Assembly: GCA_021442155.1 (NCBI GenBank) | Contig: CM038223.1 | Span: forward strand, 36,802,983-36,866,982 | Reading direction: 5' to 3' | Length of the DNA stretch: 64,000 nucleotides | Source of the DNA: Cymbidium sinense | Lineage: Eukaryota > Streptophyta > Magnoliopsida > Asparagales > Orchidaceae | Shown: positions 37,149-49,384 of the stretch, one piece after another | Layout of the letters: the number at the start of each line of letters is the position of its first letter | Numbering within the stretch: position 1 is the stretch's first letter | Notes under the pieces: model-generated | Databases searched by the model: none | The model's input: only the letters and a program-made list of their open reading frames with translations | Told to the model about the DNA's origin: nothing | Program-made: the position numbers and the translations under genes

Positions 37149-37907
37149 TTAAATCTTTATAATGCAACTGATAAAGTTAGGATGGGATGTCCACATATTG
37201 AAGAACTTGAATGGGTTGTATTTTGGCTTAGTAATATTGTTGAAGCTGGCCAATAATGGGGAATGGTCTAAAGCAATTCTAGCTAGATGATGAACCTCCA
37301 AAGTGTAGAAAAAACTATACCATTCTGGATTTGTAAGGATTTGATCCAATCTTTCCCATGTTCTCCCCCTCCTCCAAGTGAATGGTTTTCCTTTGAAATA
37401 GGCATCAAATAAGTTTTCCCCTTCCATACATTCAACAAATTTAGAAATAATGGAAAGGTTGGGTTTTTTTCCTTTCTTTTTTTAAATTAAGCTTTAAATC
37501 ATGTGGAGATCTCCTCCTACTAACCAAGGACCAGAGGTGTGCATGCTGATTTGTTTCATATCATTCCATAGTTCCAATCTATGATAATGGTTGCATGAAG
37601 CATAGATGATAGTGGTAAAGATGTTGAAATTTATATCTTGTGGGTGGAAATGAAGGAATTTGTTAGAATCAATAAGGATATGAATTTGAAAACTTGGCTT
37701 GTATAAAAGCCAAATCTTGTTGTTGATATTGATTATGATTTTGAATTTAGGGAATCTTCTATTGATTCTTTGAAGATTTTTTCTTTGGAAAAGAAGCTTT
37801 AGAATGGAAAATAATTTAAGAGAGTGTGATCTTATAAGGCTTTTAAGTCTATTAGTGGCATTGGCCTTGTCAATGCCCCTAATATTCCAAATCAAAATAT
37901 TAGTCAT
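37149..37907 (-). pseudogene. LINE ORF2 AP-type endonuclease (minus-strand LINE)
   Basis: Two open blocks, 37907-37494 and 37427-37149. The first starts MTNILIWNIRGIDKANATNR, keeping the WN-x-RG start of plant LINE endonucleases, and ends SGPWLVGGDLHMI, where active copies have GDFN. The second carries FTWRRGRTWERLDQILTN and HHLARIALDHSPLL, the latter holding the SDH-like active-site motif as LDH. A frameshift of about 65 bp of unaligned sequence separates them. The enzyme nicks target DNA to prime reverse transcription; this copy is nearly complete but broken. Confidence 0.87.
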
Positions 37908-39457
37908 TTAGGTGTGGAGTTACTTCTAGTGATTCTTCTAGAAGTGCCTTCATCCCATGAGTTGGTTCCATCATTCTGAAATCTATTGGCTAGTAAGTGC
38001 TTTAGCTCCCTCGATCCTCTCTACATATGCTTTTAATTTTTAATTGTGTGACATTCATCAATAACTGTGTTTAGGATGTCATCATAGTGCATCACTTCAT
38101 GTGAACTGATTTGGTTGTGAGATTCAGTTGTCAGGTGGTTTAGTAGCTGCATTCAGTCTTTCAGAGTTAATGGTTTTCATGTTCAGATTACTAGTGATAT
38201 CCTTAGTAGGGAGTGTGTTGTCAGTTCTTGGATCAGGGTAGTCTTTCATACTATCTTGAATGGGGGATAGTAGATCTATTCTATTTATATCAATCATTCA
38301 TCTATTCTCTCCTGGACAATCTCTGATTAAGCTATTGTCAGGTTCAGCTTTAGATTATTGCATATCAGGGTTGACTTCCTGCAATTGATGTGGCTTTTCC
38401 ATTTTTGTCAATCTAGGAGGATGGGGGTTAATGTTGTGGATTATTTTGGCCTAAAATAGGAAGGAATATGAGTTATCTTGGGTGGGAGTGTCCATTGGTT
38501 GCTTTCTTTTAACAATTATATTGGTCCTCAATTCTGGGTGAGCAATGAAACATTTTTTCCAAGTTATGTCCAAACATTGTACATTTACCATAATACAATG
38601 GTTTTTGTTTAATCTTTACTCTTTGCCAATACCCATTGGATTGAGTTCCAATCTAAATTTTCTCATTAAAGGGGGTTGTTATATCCATTTCCACCAAGAT
38701 CCTTACAGCTTAAGGTCTTGTAAGGCTGAATGTAGGTGTATCCAATTTTAATGGTCTTCCATAAATAGTAGCTATGGAGTAGAGAATCTATTTGTTAAAG
38801 AGGTGTAGCTTAAGTCCAGGTAACTTAATCCAAATAAGGGCAATGGGAAGCTCAATGCTATAGTCAAAAGAGGGAGTCCATTTCATAAATTTTATAGGAA
38901 CATTCTCAATATGGTAAAGGTTTTTTTAGAAGAGTCTAGCATATTCTTACTCCCTTAGAGGGTTTGATCATGATATACCATCCATCCATAAGTCCAACCA
39001 TCCAATCCCCAACTAATTTCATATCAATGAAATGGTTCCTAATGGTATTCATCTTTGGGTTCTTATAGGTGAATATTTTAACTAGTGTGAATTTGAAGGG
39101 TTTGACCAAACTCCAAGTTTCAAATTCAGAGAGCAAGAGAACTAGTGTCCATTCTTTCTAACAACCTTTTTCAAATGGGAAAAGCTGGAGCCTTCAAAAA
39201 AAGAGTCATGGTAGGACTGAGGGAAAAGGAGTAAGTTGGGGTTGGGAGGAGGACTTTCAGCTAGTGAGCCACCAGCTAGCACGTGAGCATAACATGGCGG
39301 ATCCATGGACTAAGAGGAGATGGAAAAAACACTAGGAGAGAAGGGCCAAAAAGTAGGAAAATCAATGGAATAGTAAACTATGCCAGAGAAGGAGACATAC
39401 CAAGTCGCAATGCCATCCATGAGCTTCCTCTCTCTCTATCTAAATCTCTAGAATATT
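37908..39457 (-). pseudogene. LINE 5' leader and ORF1 (minus-strand LINE)
   Basis: The open block 39136-38936 includes FETWSLVKPFKFTLVKIFTY and DGWYIMIKPSKG, which fit the DUF4283-type N-terminal domain. Further on, near 38600-38540, a degraded zinc knuckle with 'CTMFGHNLEK'-like spacing is visible before the ORF1-ORF2 junction near 37920. Sequence from 39457 to about 39240 is leader with no recognised motif. Confidence 0.7.
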
Positions 39458-39472
39458 CACTATAAGATCCTT

Positions 39473-41215
39473 GTTAATGGTGAAACCAAGCAGTTCTTTG
39501 AGACTTCTAGAGGTGTCAAGCAAGGAGACCCTCTCTTTCCAACAATTTTCATACTTGCTTTGGATTATCTATCTAAACTTTTGAACCTGATTGTCATAAA
39601 ATTTAAGAGTTTTTTGCTATATCACCAAAGGAAAGATAATTACTAGCCACCTTGCTTATGTTGATGATATCCTTATTTTCTATAATGGAGGCAATAAAAC
39701 CATCATAAAGTTAATGAAGGCCATTTAGAAGTTCATATCATTATCAGGTATAACATTTAACACTAAAAAAAATACTTTTTCATTGCAGGGAAGTATATTG
39801 ATAAAAATAAGATCAATTGGATCAAAAAAGAACTAGATTCTCTTAACCTAGTCTACCTTTTACATATATGGAGATCAATCTATAAAAGGAAAAGTTATCC
39901 TCTACACTCTTTAATGATTTGATTAGCAAGCTTCAGACCAAAATTGCATCTTAGGAGAATTCCTTTCTCACATTTGGGGTCGAATAACTCTTTCAAGGAG
40001 TATCATCAACTCCATTCCACTTTACACTCTACAAGTTCAGAAAGTTCTAATTAATGCGCAAAGAAAAATTGAGAGACTACTCAATAATATTATATGGAGC
40101 CCCAAAGTCAAATCAATCCAATGGAATTGTTGGAAGAAAATCTACAAACTAATTAATGAAGCTAGTCTTGGTTTTAGGGCCTTTAGAAAAAACACTATAT
40201 GCAACACAATCAAACTATGTATAAAGTTTAAAGAGAAAAGTTCACTCTATGCAAAATTTCTTGTGCAAAAATATTGTACAAAAGATCATTGAACAATGGT
40301 TAATGAACACCAATTTGATGTTACTACATGGAAGCATATGATGCATCACAAAGAGAAGGTGAAGAAACTCATTTACTAGGAGTTGGGTAAAGAAAATATC
40401 AACTTTTGGAACCACCATTGGGTTGAAGACAGATTACTAGGAATTTATTGAACTTGGACAAATGCTCGATAATACCCTCATATCAAAATTTCTATAGAAA
40501 TGGAGGATATGATATGAATATGCCTTCTCAGCACTTGCCTAAGTAATTACACAAGAGAATTACCACTATCCTCTATGATCAAAATTAGGTGGGTGCACTC
40601 ATTATAAAATGGAAAACTAAATCTTAGACTTTATCCAAAATAATATTAATAACCAGGGGAACAAAGAAAGAATAGTACCATGGGGCAGAGTAATATGGAA
40701 TCAATTACTAAAACATTGTTCAAGCATATTTCAAAATCTTATCCCCACCGATGTCATCCTCAAACTAAAGGCCTAAGAATTACATCTAGATGTCACTTAT
40801 GCAATTTGGAGGAGGAAAGCATATCTCTTTATTCATTATAACTTTAGTTCCTAGGTCTAGTTTTAAAATTACAAGACTACTGAACATCCAAATAAACTTC
40901 CAACAACCATCTAATATGCAAAAGTTTATCTAGCTTTGGATGTAGCAACCAAGGGAAAGATGGAAGGTTCATATCACTTTGATTCTCCCTCTCATTACAT
41001 TATGGTTTATATAGGGAACAAGGAATGAAAGGAAGCTTAACAACAACAAAATTTCCAATTATACTACTCAGATGATTAAGCAGTATATGTAAAATGTTGC
41101 TTACAATGGATGCTTGAAATTTTTATAATTATCTAGATTTTCATATCTACAATACCAATATGGACTAAATATAAATTCTACCACAATGAAATTTGAGCTA
41201 ATTATGGTGTTTTAG
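39473..41215 (+). pseudogene. LINE ORF2 continued: reverse transcriptase C-half to RNase H start
   Basis: Continues the plus-strand LINE interrupted at 33745. It starts KILVNGETKQFFETSRGVKQ, then GDPLFPTIFILALDYLSKLL, then the catalytic box LAYVDDILIFYNGG, with YVDD at 39657-39668 intact. Thumb, then SRCHLCNLEEES near 40785-40820 (C-x2-C of the reverse-transcriptase zinc finger), and ILPLITLWFI-stop-GTRNER near 40985-41030. It stops at the LTR A4 junction; RNase H resumes at 48054. Several stops. Confidence 0.85.
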
Positions 41216-43733
41216 TTTAAAGCTATAGGGACGCCACGCAGATCTTAAGAGGTACTTATTGAAGCGATTGGGCGTGGCATTAAAGTATGATGTACCATCT
41301 TAGAAGATAGAAACATCACCCTACAATGGACCCAATCACCTAATAAGAACTCCTAAGCTGGATGGGTCTACATATATACTAGAGATCTTTCCCATACTTT
41401 ACATGGATAAGTAAATGAGGGTTTTTTTGTGCTTGGTTCTTTAGTTCTCTATGGAAGTAAGCTTCCATAATTAATTACATCTTAGGAAATGAGAAATTTC
41501 TATGAACACTCTCAATTAAAGTAGTCAATAAGTATTTCCAAATATTTCAAAGCTAGACTATCAAAGGATTAGGTGTTTTCTAGAAATCAAAAAGAAAATT
41601 TCAAATAGAAAGACTTATTTATGGATTCTAAAGGAGAATAAGTAGGAAGCACCCATGATACTAGAAGCCTAGTGAGTGCTTCAATCTATCCTATAATGAG
41701 GCTTTATACTTTTGAAAGAGAGAATTTACTTTTGTTTAAGTTGGAATCTCATTAGAATGCTAAGGAAAATAGTCAAACAACTCAAGATTGTGCAAATGCC
41801 TAAGAGGAGAGAACTTATACTCATAGCCCAAAATAAATAAGTAGCCTCAGAACCTAAATCTAAAATTCTTTAGCACCTACTAGAAGCACGACCTAAGCCT
41901 AATTGGTAAAATGGGATTTAATGGTTTACCTCCATAAGAGAGAATAGACACATCCCGACTCTTCTGGACTTACAACCTTCAGGAGTGGCTTTCAGCTAAT
42001 ACCTCCTACGGTTTAAAACCATATAGACTGGTATAATGTAGATGCAAGATAGTTAGATTATTATTTAATTAGGAAGGAAGCTAGAATCCTAAACCCACTC
42101 CCTAAGAGAATAGAAAATATTTGGTATGCAAACATGACTTAGCCTAATGTTGAAGATTTATGAGTTTTTTACGATCATTTGACATATTTATTTTTGGAAC
42201 AAGGCTTAGGACAATTATTCCTATTTGTGTGATGAAATTTAGTCATGGGCTAAATCAATTAGATGAGGTCTTCTCCACTACAAGGGATCGCCCTCAAAGG
42301 TCAAGCTTATCCCCTATCATGCAAGAATAGAAAACCTCCCTATTCAAGAGTGGCACAATATGATATGGATGGTGTGATAACATATACCATTTAGCTAAGG
42401 GGTTTTTAAATTTTTTTATTTATCTTGATTATAGACCTAGGCTTTAAGATGAGGTTATGAGTTGTATTAAAATTTAGTTATACATTTTTAGTGAGGATAA
42501 AAATTTAATTTTATCTTAAAGAGCCTACCGCATCTAAGCCACACATTAAATCATCACATTTTAAGAAACCTATGAAAAGAATGCCTTTTTTAATGCACAA
42601 CTAAACACAATAATCAAACATATGAATTTAATAAAAGAATAGGGGGCTAATGCAGCTGGTTACCACCGTACACCCAGAAATAGGAAAAAGTTAGGTAGTC
42701 GAGCTCTACCTTTATACAACCCGGTATTAAAATTAAGCATTACAATTAAAATAAGCTCTATGGTGGTCTTCAATCTCTCATTCTTCTTTCCTTTCTCTAG
42801 ATCCATTTTTCTCTAGGCTTCACAGGGCCTCCAAGGTCTTTGTCTTTTAGCCACTGTTAATCTTAAACCCAATAGCACTAATCCTAATCCTATTGCAAAA
42901 ATTACATATTTATGAAAAATTAAACCTAACTACACCTGCAAAATAGACATTAGCTAAGCGAACATACAAGCCAAGCGATTCTATTTGCCATATTTTGACT
43001 TAGCACCCTACACTTAGGTAGCCCAGCCCACTTATCATAATTGGATTATGCTTAGGGGTATAAGTAGCACCTACAAGTAAGGACATTTATATTTACTTAT
43101 TATTACAAAGGTTCCTTTAGCACAATCCCCTATAAAAATATCATTAGGCTATTAGTGACCTAACACAATCTACACATAAACAAACCTAACAACTAGTCAA
43201 AAATATTGCATCATAAAATAAAACATAACACCATAACATACACTGGCCTAACCTGACATTAAAATTGGTGACTTTGCATTATAATGTGTGTGCTGAGGTT
43301 TAGTGTGGTGTGTCTTGATTAAGCTTTAATATTAAAATTATCTAAGGTTTAGAATTACTTAAGTTAAGCATTAGGGGAGGTTTCACTCCAAATATTTGAA
43401 TTAATTGATTAATTTTATTTACTCTTTGTTATTTCATTTGTTGCTTACTTAACATCTAATTATTATGAAGAGAAGAAAGAGGTTTGACCCCTTCATATTT
43501 ACCTAAGTTATTTTCTAAAGGGGTATTAATATGACTTTGGTTTTCTTAGTGAGCCATTCATAAACATGAGTCTTATTCAAACAAGAAAGACATCTTAGAA
43601 TTAATAAAATTAAGTCACTATTACATGAACAACATTTCACTACTTCTTTCCTTCATCAATAACATACATACTTCTTATATTTATTTTTATTTAACATGAT
43701 ATTTGATTTAATATACATATTTGTACATGCAAT

Positions 43734-43735
<2 letters not shown>

Positions 43736-43809
<74 letters not shown>
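43736..43809. repeat. Interrupted (TA)n microsatellite in LTR A4
   Basis: Two TA runs separated by 'gatc'. Same place in the LTR as 1774-1844 and 49089-49166. Confidence 0.97.
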
Positions 43810-43811
<2 letters not shown>

Positions 43812-43835
43812 ATTTCATTTCATAGTTAAGCACAT

Positions 43836-44212
43836 GTAAACATGTACTACAGATTTAAGCAAGTACATGCCATTATTAAACTAGGGAAGTGGGATTATCT
43901 AAGACCTCTTTAGGGCTACTTAAAGCCTCATATTCTTGAGATGTCCAAACAATATACTTGCCAACTTAAATACATATAAACATATACACAAGCATAGAAA
44001 TGAAAATCATGCAAAGGTTAAATAAAAGCAAATCTTTGGTTCATGTAAAGCAAAGTTTTATCCCAAATTCTATCACATGTATACCCATGAATGAAATTAA
44101 GCAAGTATGTGCCATTGTTAAAGCAGGGAAGTAAGATTATCTAAGACCTCCTTGGGGATACTTAAAGCCTCATGTTCTTGGGATGTCCAGGCTATATACT
44201 TGCTAACTCAAA
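43836..44212. repeat. Local duplication of a ~120-bp block in LTR A4
   Basis: The block 'aagcaagtacatgccattat' ... 'gatgtccaaacaatatactt' (about 43855-43965) recurs at about 44100-44210 with some twenty differences. A1 (near 2045), A3 (near 48965) and A5 (near 63173) carry related blocks, so the duplication may be ancestral and partly lost. Confidence 0.75.
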
Positions 44213-46639
44213 CATATGTAAATAAGCACATGAACCATGAAGACAAAACAATCCTTTTCCATCTTTAAATTATAAATAAATGTAAACTTTATTAAACATT
44301 TATAACCAACATTAACTTAAATTTCACATACTTATACATCATTAGCTTATAGTTCTAAAATAATTTGAGATTTATTAGTGATAATAACCACACCATATAA
44401 TAATATTTATCCAACACATGCAACTTAAATGCAACCATATTCTATTAGTTCTCTTTTATTTTTGAAAATATGAATATGTGAAACAAATGGCATGCACATT
44501 TATAATGGTTGAAAAGATGGTAATTAAATATTACCACATAAAATACCTAATTACATTAAGTCCTAAAGATAATCAAGCCAAATAAATATTTCTTAAGACT
44601 AACCAAAGTTCTTATACGATTTGATTTTGATGTTTGAGTTTTTAAAACATAAAGAGGAGAGATGATTTTTAGTAGTTACCCCATCCCATTTTAGTGATTT
44701 GATATATTTAAAAAAAGGAATTAAATTTATTTTATTATTTGATTAGGTTCAAGCCATTAAGCACTTCAATTTAATTACCCTTTCCTAAACTTATTTAATT
44801 TAATTAACTACTTGATCATGAGCCTTCAATGATATGCTTTTAGGAAAGTAAAATTTTCAATGCACCTAAAGAAATCTAATGTAATTAAGCTCATGCTTAA
44901 GAGTTAATTAGTCTAAATAAGGAAATAATCTAAGTTAAATACTCTTATAATTTTCCCATACTAATGGGCTGATCATAATTTCTTTAATGACTTTATGTTA
45001 TTAAACACATAAATGTAAATTAATGGATTATGTTTAAATTATCTGAACCAATCATTAGTTTTGTTTGATTTTTATTTTATGATTAACTTTCAAAATTATT
45101 CCCTAATTATTACATATGTTAATTAACCCTCTTAAAGAAATACATTTAGAAAAATAATTAGAAAGCGGGCATAATTGGTTCACTAAACTATTCCCACTAT
45201 CCATAATGATTAATTATCATTAATTATTTAATTTTTATTATTCATTAATTTTAATAATTATTTAATTGATTAAAGAGGGTAATTAGGATTGAAATTATAA
45301 TTCTTTAAATTACATGGAAAATAATTTTAAGAAAATTATGGGAGGAAGAGGACATCCCATGGAATCATCCCATCAAATTTGGAATTAATTGGCTAAGTAA
45401 TTTTATCTTAATTAAAGTAATTAAACTATCTTTCAAACCTTAATTAAGCACTATTCACTGGGCATAAATCAAGGATTTTATTTTTCTTAAATTATCCTCT
45501 TTCTATCCTTTCCAAAATAGGTTTGTTTGCATTTTTTGGATTTTTTTACAATTAGTTATTATTTTTTGAAGTTTTGGCCATTTAATTATATTTTTAAAGC
45601 CTAATTAACCTTTAAACGGTTGGCACCACACGGACCCTGATGCGGTAGTGCTTTCCACGTGGCACTCTAGTATTGGTTACTTAAATCATTTGACGAGGCA
45701 ATTAACTCAGTGACGGCATACACAATTTCTTCTTGACCGTCTGATCTTAGATCAGATAGTTGAGATTAATCCTGTGATTTTAAAAAGAATAAATCAATAT
45801 TTCTAACATCATTAATCATGACTGTCCATTCTAATCATGTGGAACGGATGACCAGTGATCTATCATCTCACGAGCGCCAAAAGATGAACACTGTCCACCT
45901 TCTACCGCTCGATCCAAGCTCATCTAAGCTTGTTCAATAGTGAAATAAAATCTCAAATGACCAGGGAATAAATCTAGGAAGATCCTATGATGGAGATCGC
46001 ACGAAAACGTGATTCACTTCAAAAAAGACCAACACCTAGGGGCTAAAGATATAGTTGCTAGATTTTTACCTCACCAGAGCTATAGACCTGTGGTCCACTG
46101 ATAGAGGTTGCTTCATCTTAAAGAGATGAAGCCCTACTAAGAAGATCATGAGCTCACCTCCCCGCTAATCACTTTGTAGACCAAATGCCACCAGGTCATC
46201 AAAGTAGGTCTTGGGACATCTTTTGATGGTCGAATCACTCAAGAAATGATTCATTTCAGTTCACCAGAGTGAGCTAAAGGTGTGGGAAGAGTTAATATGA
46301 GTTTGGTAGAGGTTTAGGAAGTTTGGACGGATGGAGCTCTCGAGTTCGATCGGTACTTGGTCTCACTGGTGGTGGAGTACATGAGTAAACTCTATCCTTG
46401 GTTTGAATTGATGGAGAGGAGTATACTCTCCTCCCTAGTTGACATAAGGTGTACACTCTCCCTTAGGTGGCCAATGGATTTTCGTGGGTGAACTCACCCT
46501 CTCTTGGTTAAAGGCTGAGCTTAACACTTTGGGTTAAGTTGGGTCAATGGTCCTCTTGCCCAAGAAAAGCCAAAGGTGGCTGCCATGGGGTAAGGGGGTG
46601 GAGAAACCATATAAATGGATTTTATCCCATTTGGTTGGC

Positions 46640-47600
46640 TTGGTTTAATGGGTTTGACCCAAACCAGTTTCACTTGGCCAGACCCATGGTGACCCAAGGA
46701 TGAGTTATGCTAAGTTTGGTTAGGTTTGGATTTGGTTTAGTTGGGATTGGATCAATTTGACCCATATGGGTCAAGTTGACTTAAGTTGATCATTTTGACC
46801 AAATTGGGTCAAAGTGATGACTTGGGTGTGTTCAACTGGTCATTCAGAGTGAATGAGTGCAATTAGTTTGATTTAGATTTGGCCCATATGGTTCAATTTG
46901 GGTCAAATGGGTCATATTGACCAATTTGACCAAATTGGCCAAATTGCCTTGAGCATGGGTTAGGTTTATGTTCAATTGATCATTGGGGATTGATTAGAAT
47001 AGTTGATTTAAATTAATTTGGATTGTGGAGTGAATTGGTTTAATTTGACCCTTTAGGTCAAATTGGGCTAAGTGGGCTAATTGGGTTAGGTTGACTAAAT
47101 TCGATCTAATTGAAGGTTGGATTATGTTTAATATTGAGTTAGTGATTGGTTGGAAGCATTGGTTTCAACCAATTTAGTATAAGATGTGATTTGGTTCAAT
47201 TTGACCCTTTAGGCCAAATTGGGTCAACTTGGGTCAAAGGATCCAATTGGCTTGATTATGTTCAATTTATTGTAGTAGAGTGTTCAATAATGAATTACAA
47301 TCATCAATGAAAGGATTGGATGACTTGATTATCTCCAATGGGAGTTTAATTGGAGTTTGGTTTAATTACCCATTTTATGTCACTTTGGGTCAAGTGACTT
47401 AATCAAACCATCTCGGATCAATTGGGGTTATGAATGGTTGGATGTGTTCAATGATATATTTGAAGTTGATTAGTGGCTTTGATTGTAATTGATTTAGGTT
47501 TAATTAGGTTTTGGCTCATTTGAACCTTTTAGGTCAAATGGATTAGCTTAGGTTGGTCACCTTTCTTTGGTTCAATTGGCCAGATTGCAAGCATTAGAGT
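46640..47600 (-). repeat. ~157-bp subrepeat array in LTR A4
   Basis: Cores like 'ccctttaggtcaaattgggc' recur near 47050, 47207, 47368 and 47526, at intervals of 157-161 bp, with a less regular unit near 46880. Confidence 0.8.
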
Positions 47601-48053
47601 GGCTTGAAATGATCTAATGAATAATTAAAGTGAGTGAGAAAATCAAATTGGACTTAGTTTGCTTGAATGGGTTTGAACTGAATCATAGGATCATGGTGGA
47701 GTTAACTCAAGTTAAGGTCAAAGTTAATTTATCTTAGAGCTTGTATTAGAAAACCAAATTTAGTTAAGATTAATTGAATAGGTTTGAGGTTGGTTTAGCT
47801 CCATCTACATGAGCTTAAGCTTGAATGAGTGAATAGGTATGAGTTTTTTTTTTGGTTTAGGCCATAGGATAAGTGAAACCTATCTATCCTAAGGTGGATT
47901 CTAAGCTTAAGATTATGCCCTCTAAGTCTCTAAGCTTAAGTTTAGTGTCCTCGTAATCACCAGAAGTGTCCTAGTACTAAGAAATCCAAGTGTCTAGAGG
48001 GTTCCTAGATCTAAGTTAAGAAAGATTAATCTTCACTCCAAAGTGAGGTCAAC

Positions 48054-48647
48054 TCTAGTCTACTTGATCAAACTTAATAAAAACTCCACTAAAATAAACA
48101 CTATTGGTAGCTTCCAAAACCCCATCCAGAACTACAGGAATTAATGGAATGTTCTACAACCATCAGGGAAACTACTTACTCTATGTTTCTATGCCAACAA
48201 CTACATACTCATCACTACATGTTAAATTAGTTGCTTGCCTCATGGCTTTTTGAATTGCTGCACTCAAACTTCATACATATTATAGGTTGGAATCAGACTT
48301 GAAAGCTTCAGTTAACATTCTATTGAACTCTATCAACATCTGCATTCCATGGTTCCCTATACATATGATTAAGATGATCAGACACTATATCAACTCATGC
48401 TCAATAAGAATCACCCACATTAAGAGGGAAGGAAACTGACTTGTAGAAATGCATGTAAAGATTGGGGCCGACACTTAGAGTTTCTAATTATTTTTCAATT
48501 CAGACAACCCCATTCATGATCTCATCAAAGGTGATAAGCTAGAGTTACCATACATTAGAGCCAACCAATTATAACTATCTTTATAGCTTTTATTTTTTTT
48601 TTGGTTTACTTGTATCATCCCAAAGTAATCAATAAATTGTTTTTTTA
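48054..48647 (+). pseudogene. LINE RNase H domain, end of the plus-strand LINE
   Basis: RNase H part resuming after LTR A4. It reads KINTIGSFQNP near 48092, where LINE RNases H have K-[IV]-N-[TI]-DGSF, so the first catalytic aspartate is isoleucine. Then 'MFYNHQGNYLL' near 48150, 'IAALKLHTYYRLESDLKA' near 48255-48305 and 'IRITHIKREGN' near 48405-48435, the standard C-terminal strand of the domain. It ends in an AT-rich tail without a clear poly-A run, immediately before the right 14-bp duplication. Confidence 0.82.
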
Positions 48648-49084
48648 AAGCTTAAATGACATTATAATTACATGAAAGACATCATATGATTAGAGATAAG
48701 TTAAGATATTCCCCATGTCATTTATTTATATCTTCTTTATCACTTAATATTACACCATTTTGTAATTTAAAAAAAATACTTCATTTTATTTGGAAATCAT
48801 TTGAGTGAATGATTTATAATTTAGTGGATAAAATATTTCACTCATGCATGTTTTTATGAATACATTTTATTTTGATATAAATTAATAAAAAGATGCATGT
48901 ATTCATATCAAAAAGAATTAATCATGTACACATATCCATATACACACATTTATAATTAGCATTTGCAAGTACCACCCTGAGTGTCTAGACTATATATTTG
49001 CTAGCCATTTACAGGTGTGTATATGTATTCATGCAATGAATATGATAACTTAAGAAATTTTAATAATGAGAAATCTAAATCTAA

Positions 49085-49088
<4 letters not shown>

Positions 49089-49166
<78 letters not shown>
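49089..49166. repeat. (TA)n microsatellite in LTR A3
   Basis: About 39 TA units; a second tract of 16 units lies at 49350-49381. Confidence 0.98.
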
Positions 49167-49168
<2 letters not shown>

Positions 49169-49347
49169 TTGTATATTCATAGTGACATTATTATACCAAA
49201 TATATAAGGTCAAAACCTCAAAACCTCCTCCAGACTAATAGCCTTATGATCTCAACTTTCCAAACTTAATATACCTTAAGAATGCATTGATTGCATGATT
49301 GCACATATGATTATTATATTTTAATTATCTTTATTAATCAATTTAAA

Positions 49348-49349
<2 letters not shown>

Positions 49350-49381
<32 letters not shown>
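49350..49381. repeat. Second (TA)n microsatellite in LTR A3
   Basis: Sixteen TA units about 190 bp downstream of the main tract. Confidence 0.97.

Positions 49382-49384
<3 letters not shown>

Larger units (their letters stand above)
33761..39457 (-). mobile_element. Full-length L1-type LINE inserted in another LINE
   Basis: A 5697-bp minus-strand LINE with 3' poly-A (T-run from 33761), RNase H, zinc finger, reverse transcriptase, endonuclease, ORF1 and 5' leader in order from left to right. It sits in the reverse transcriptase of the plus-strand LINE, flanked by 15-bp duplications. The endonuclease starts of the two LINEs are clearly related, so a member of the family inserted into an older member. 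It is the best preserved coding element here, with long open blocks and an FVDD box, but it still contains frameshifts and stops. Confidence 0.9.
41216..48053 (-). mobile_element. Tat-family giant LTR, copy A4 (solo LTR)
   Basis: A complete LTR of about 6.8 kb in the same orientation as A1 and A3, inserted in the RNase H of the plus-strand LINE. It starts near ctatagggacgccacgcag (A5: gacaccacatagattttaaa at the same place) and ends gaggtcaac. It contains the TA tract, a duplicated 'aagtacatgccattattaaa' block, the 'aaattatgggaggaagagga' block near 45335, the 'cctcaccagagctatagacc' block near 46070 and the subrepeat array. Flanks tttag (41211-41215) and tctag (48054-48058) may be a target duplication with one mismatch, but boundary bases are uncertain. 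No coding content. Confidence 0.83.
30200..48647 (+). mobile_element. Full-length L1-type LINE carrying two nested insertions
   Basis: Three segments (30200-33745, 39473-41215, 48054-48647) total about 5.9 kb and carry, in order, 5' leader, ORF1 with zinc knuckle, endonuclease, reverse transcriptase, zinc finger and RNase H. This is the complete plan of a plant L1-type LINE. It sits inside LTR A3 between perfect 14-bp duplications. It is interrupted in reverse transcriptase by a minus-strand LINE of the same family and in RNase H by solo LTR A4. No clear poly-A tail remains at its 3' end. Confidence 0.87.

Noticed and set aside
49001..49238. Tyr-Ile repeat frames on both strands
   Set aside because: Direct translation of a TA microsatellite.
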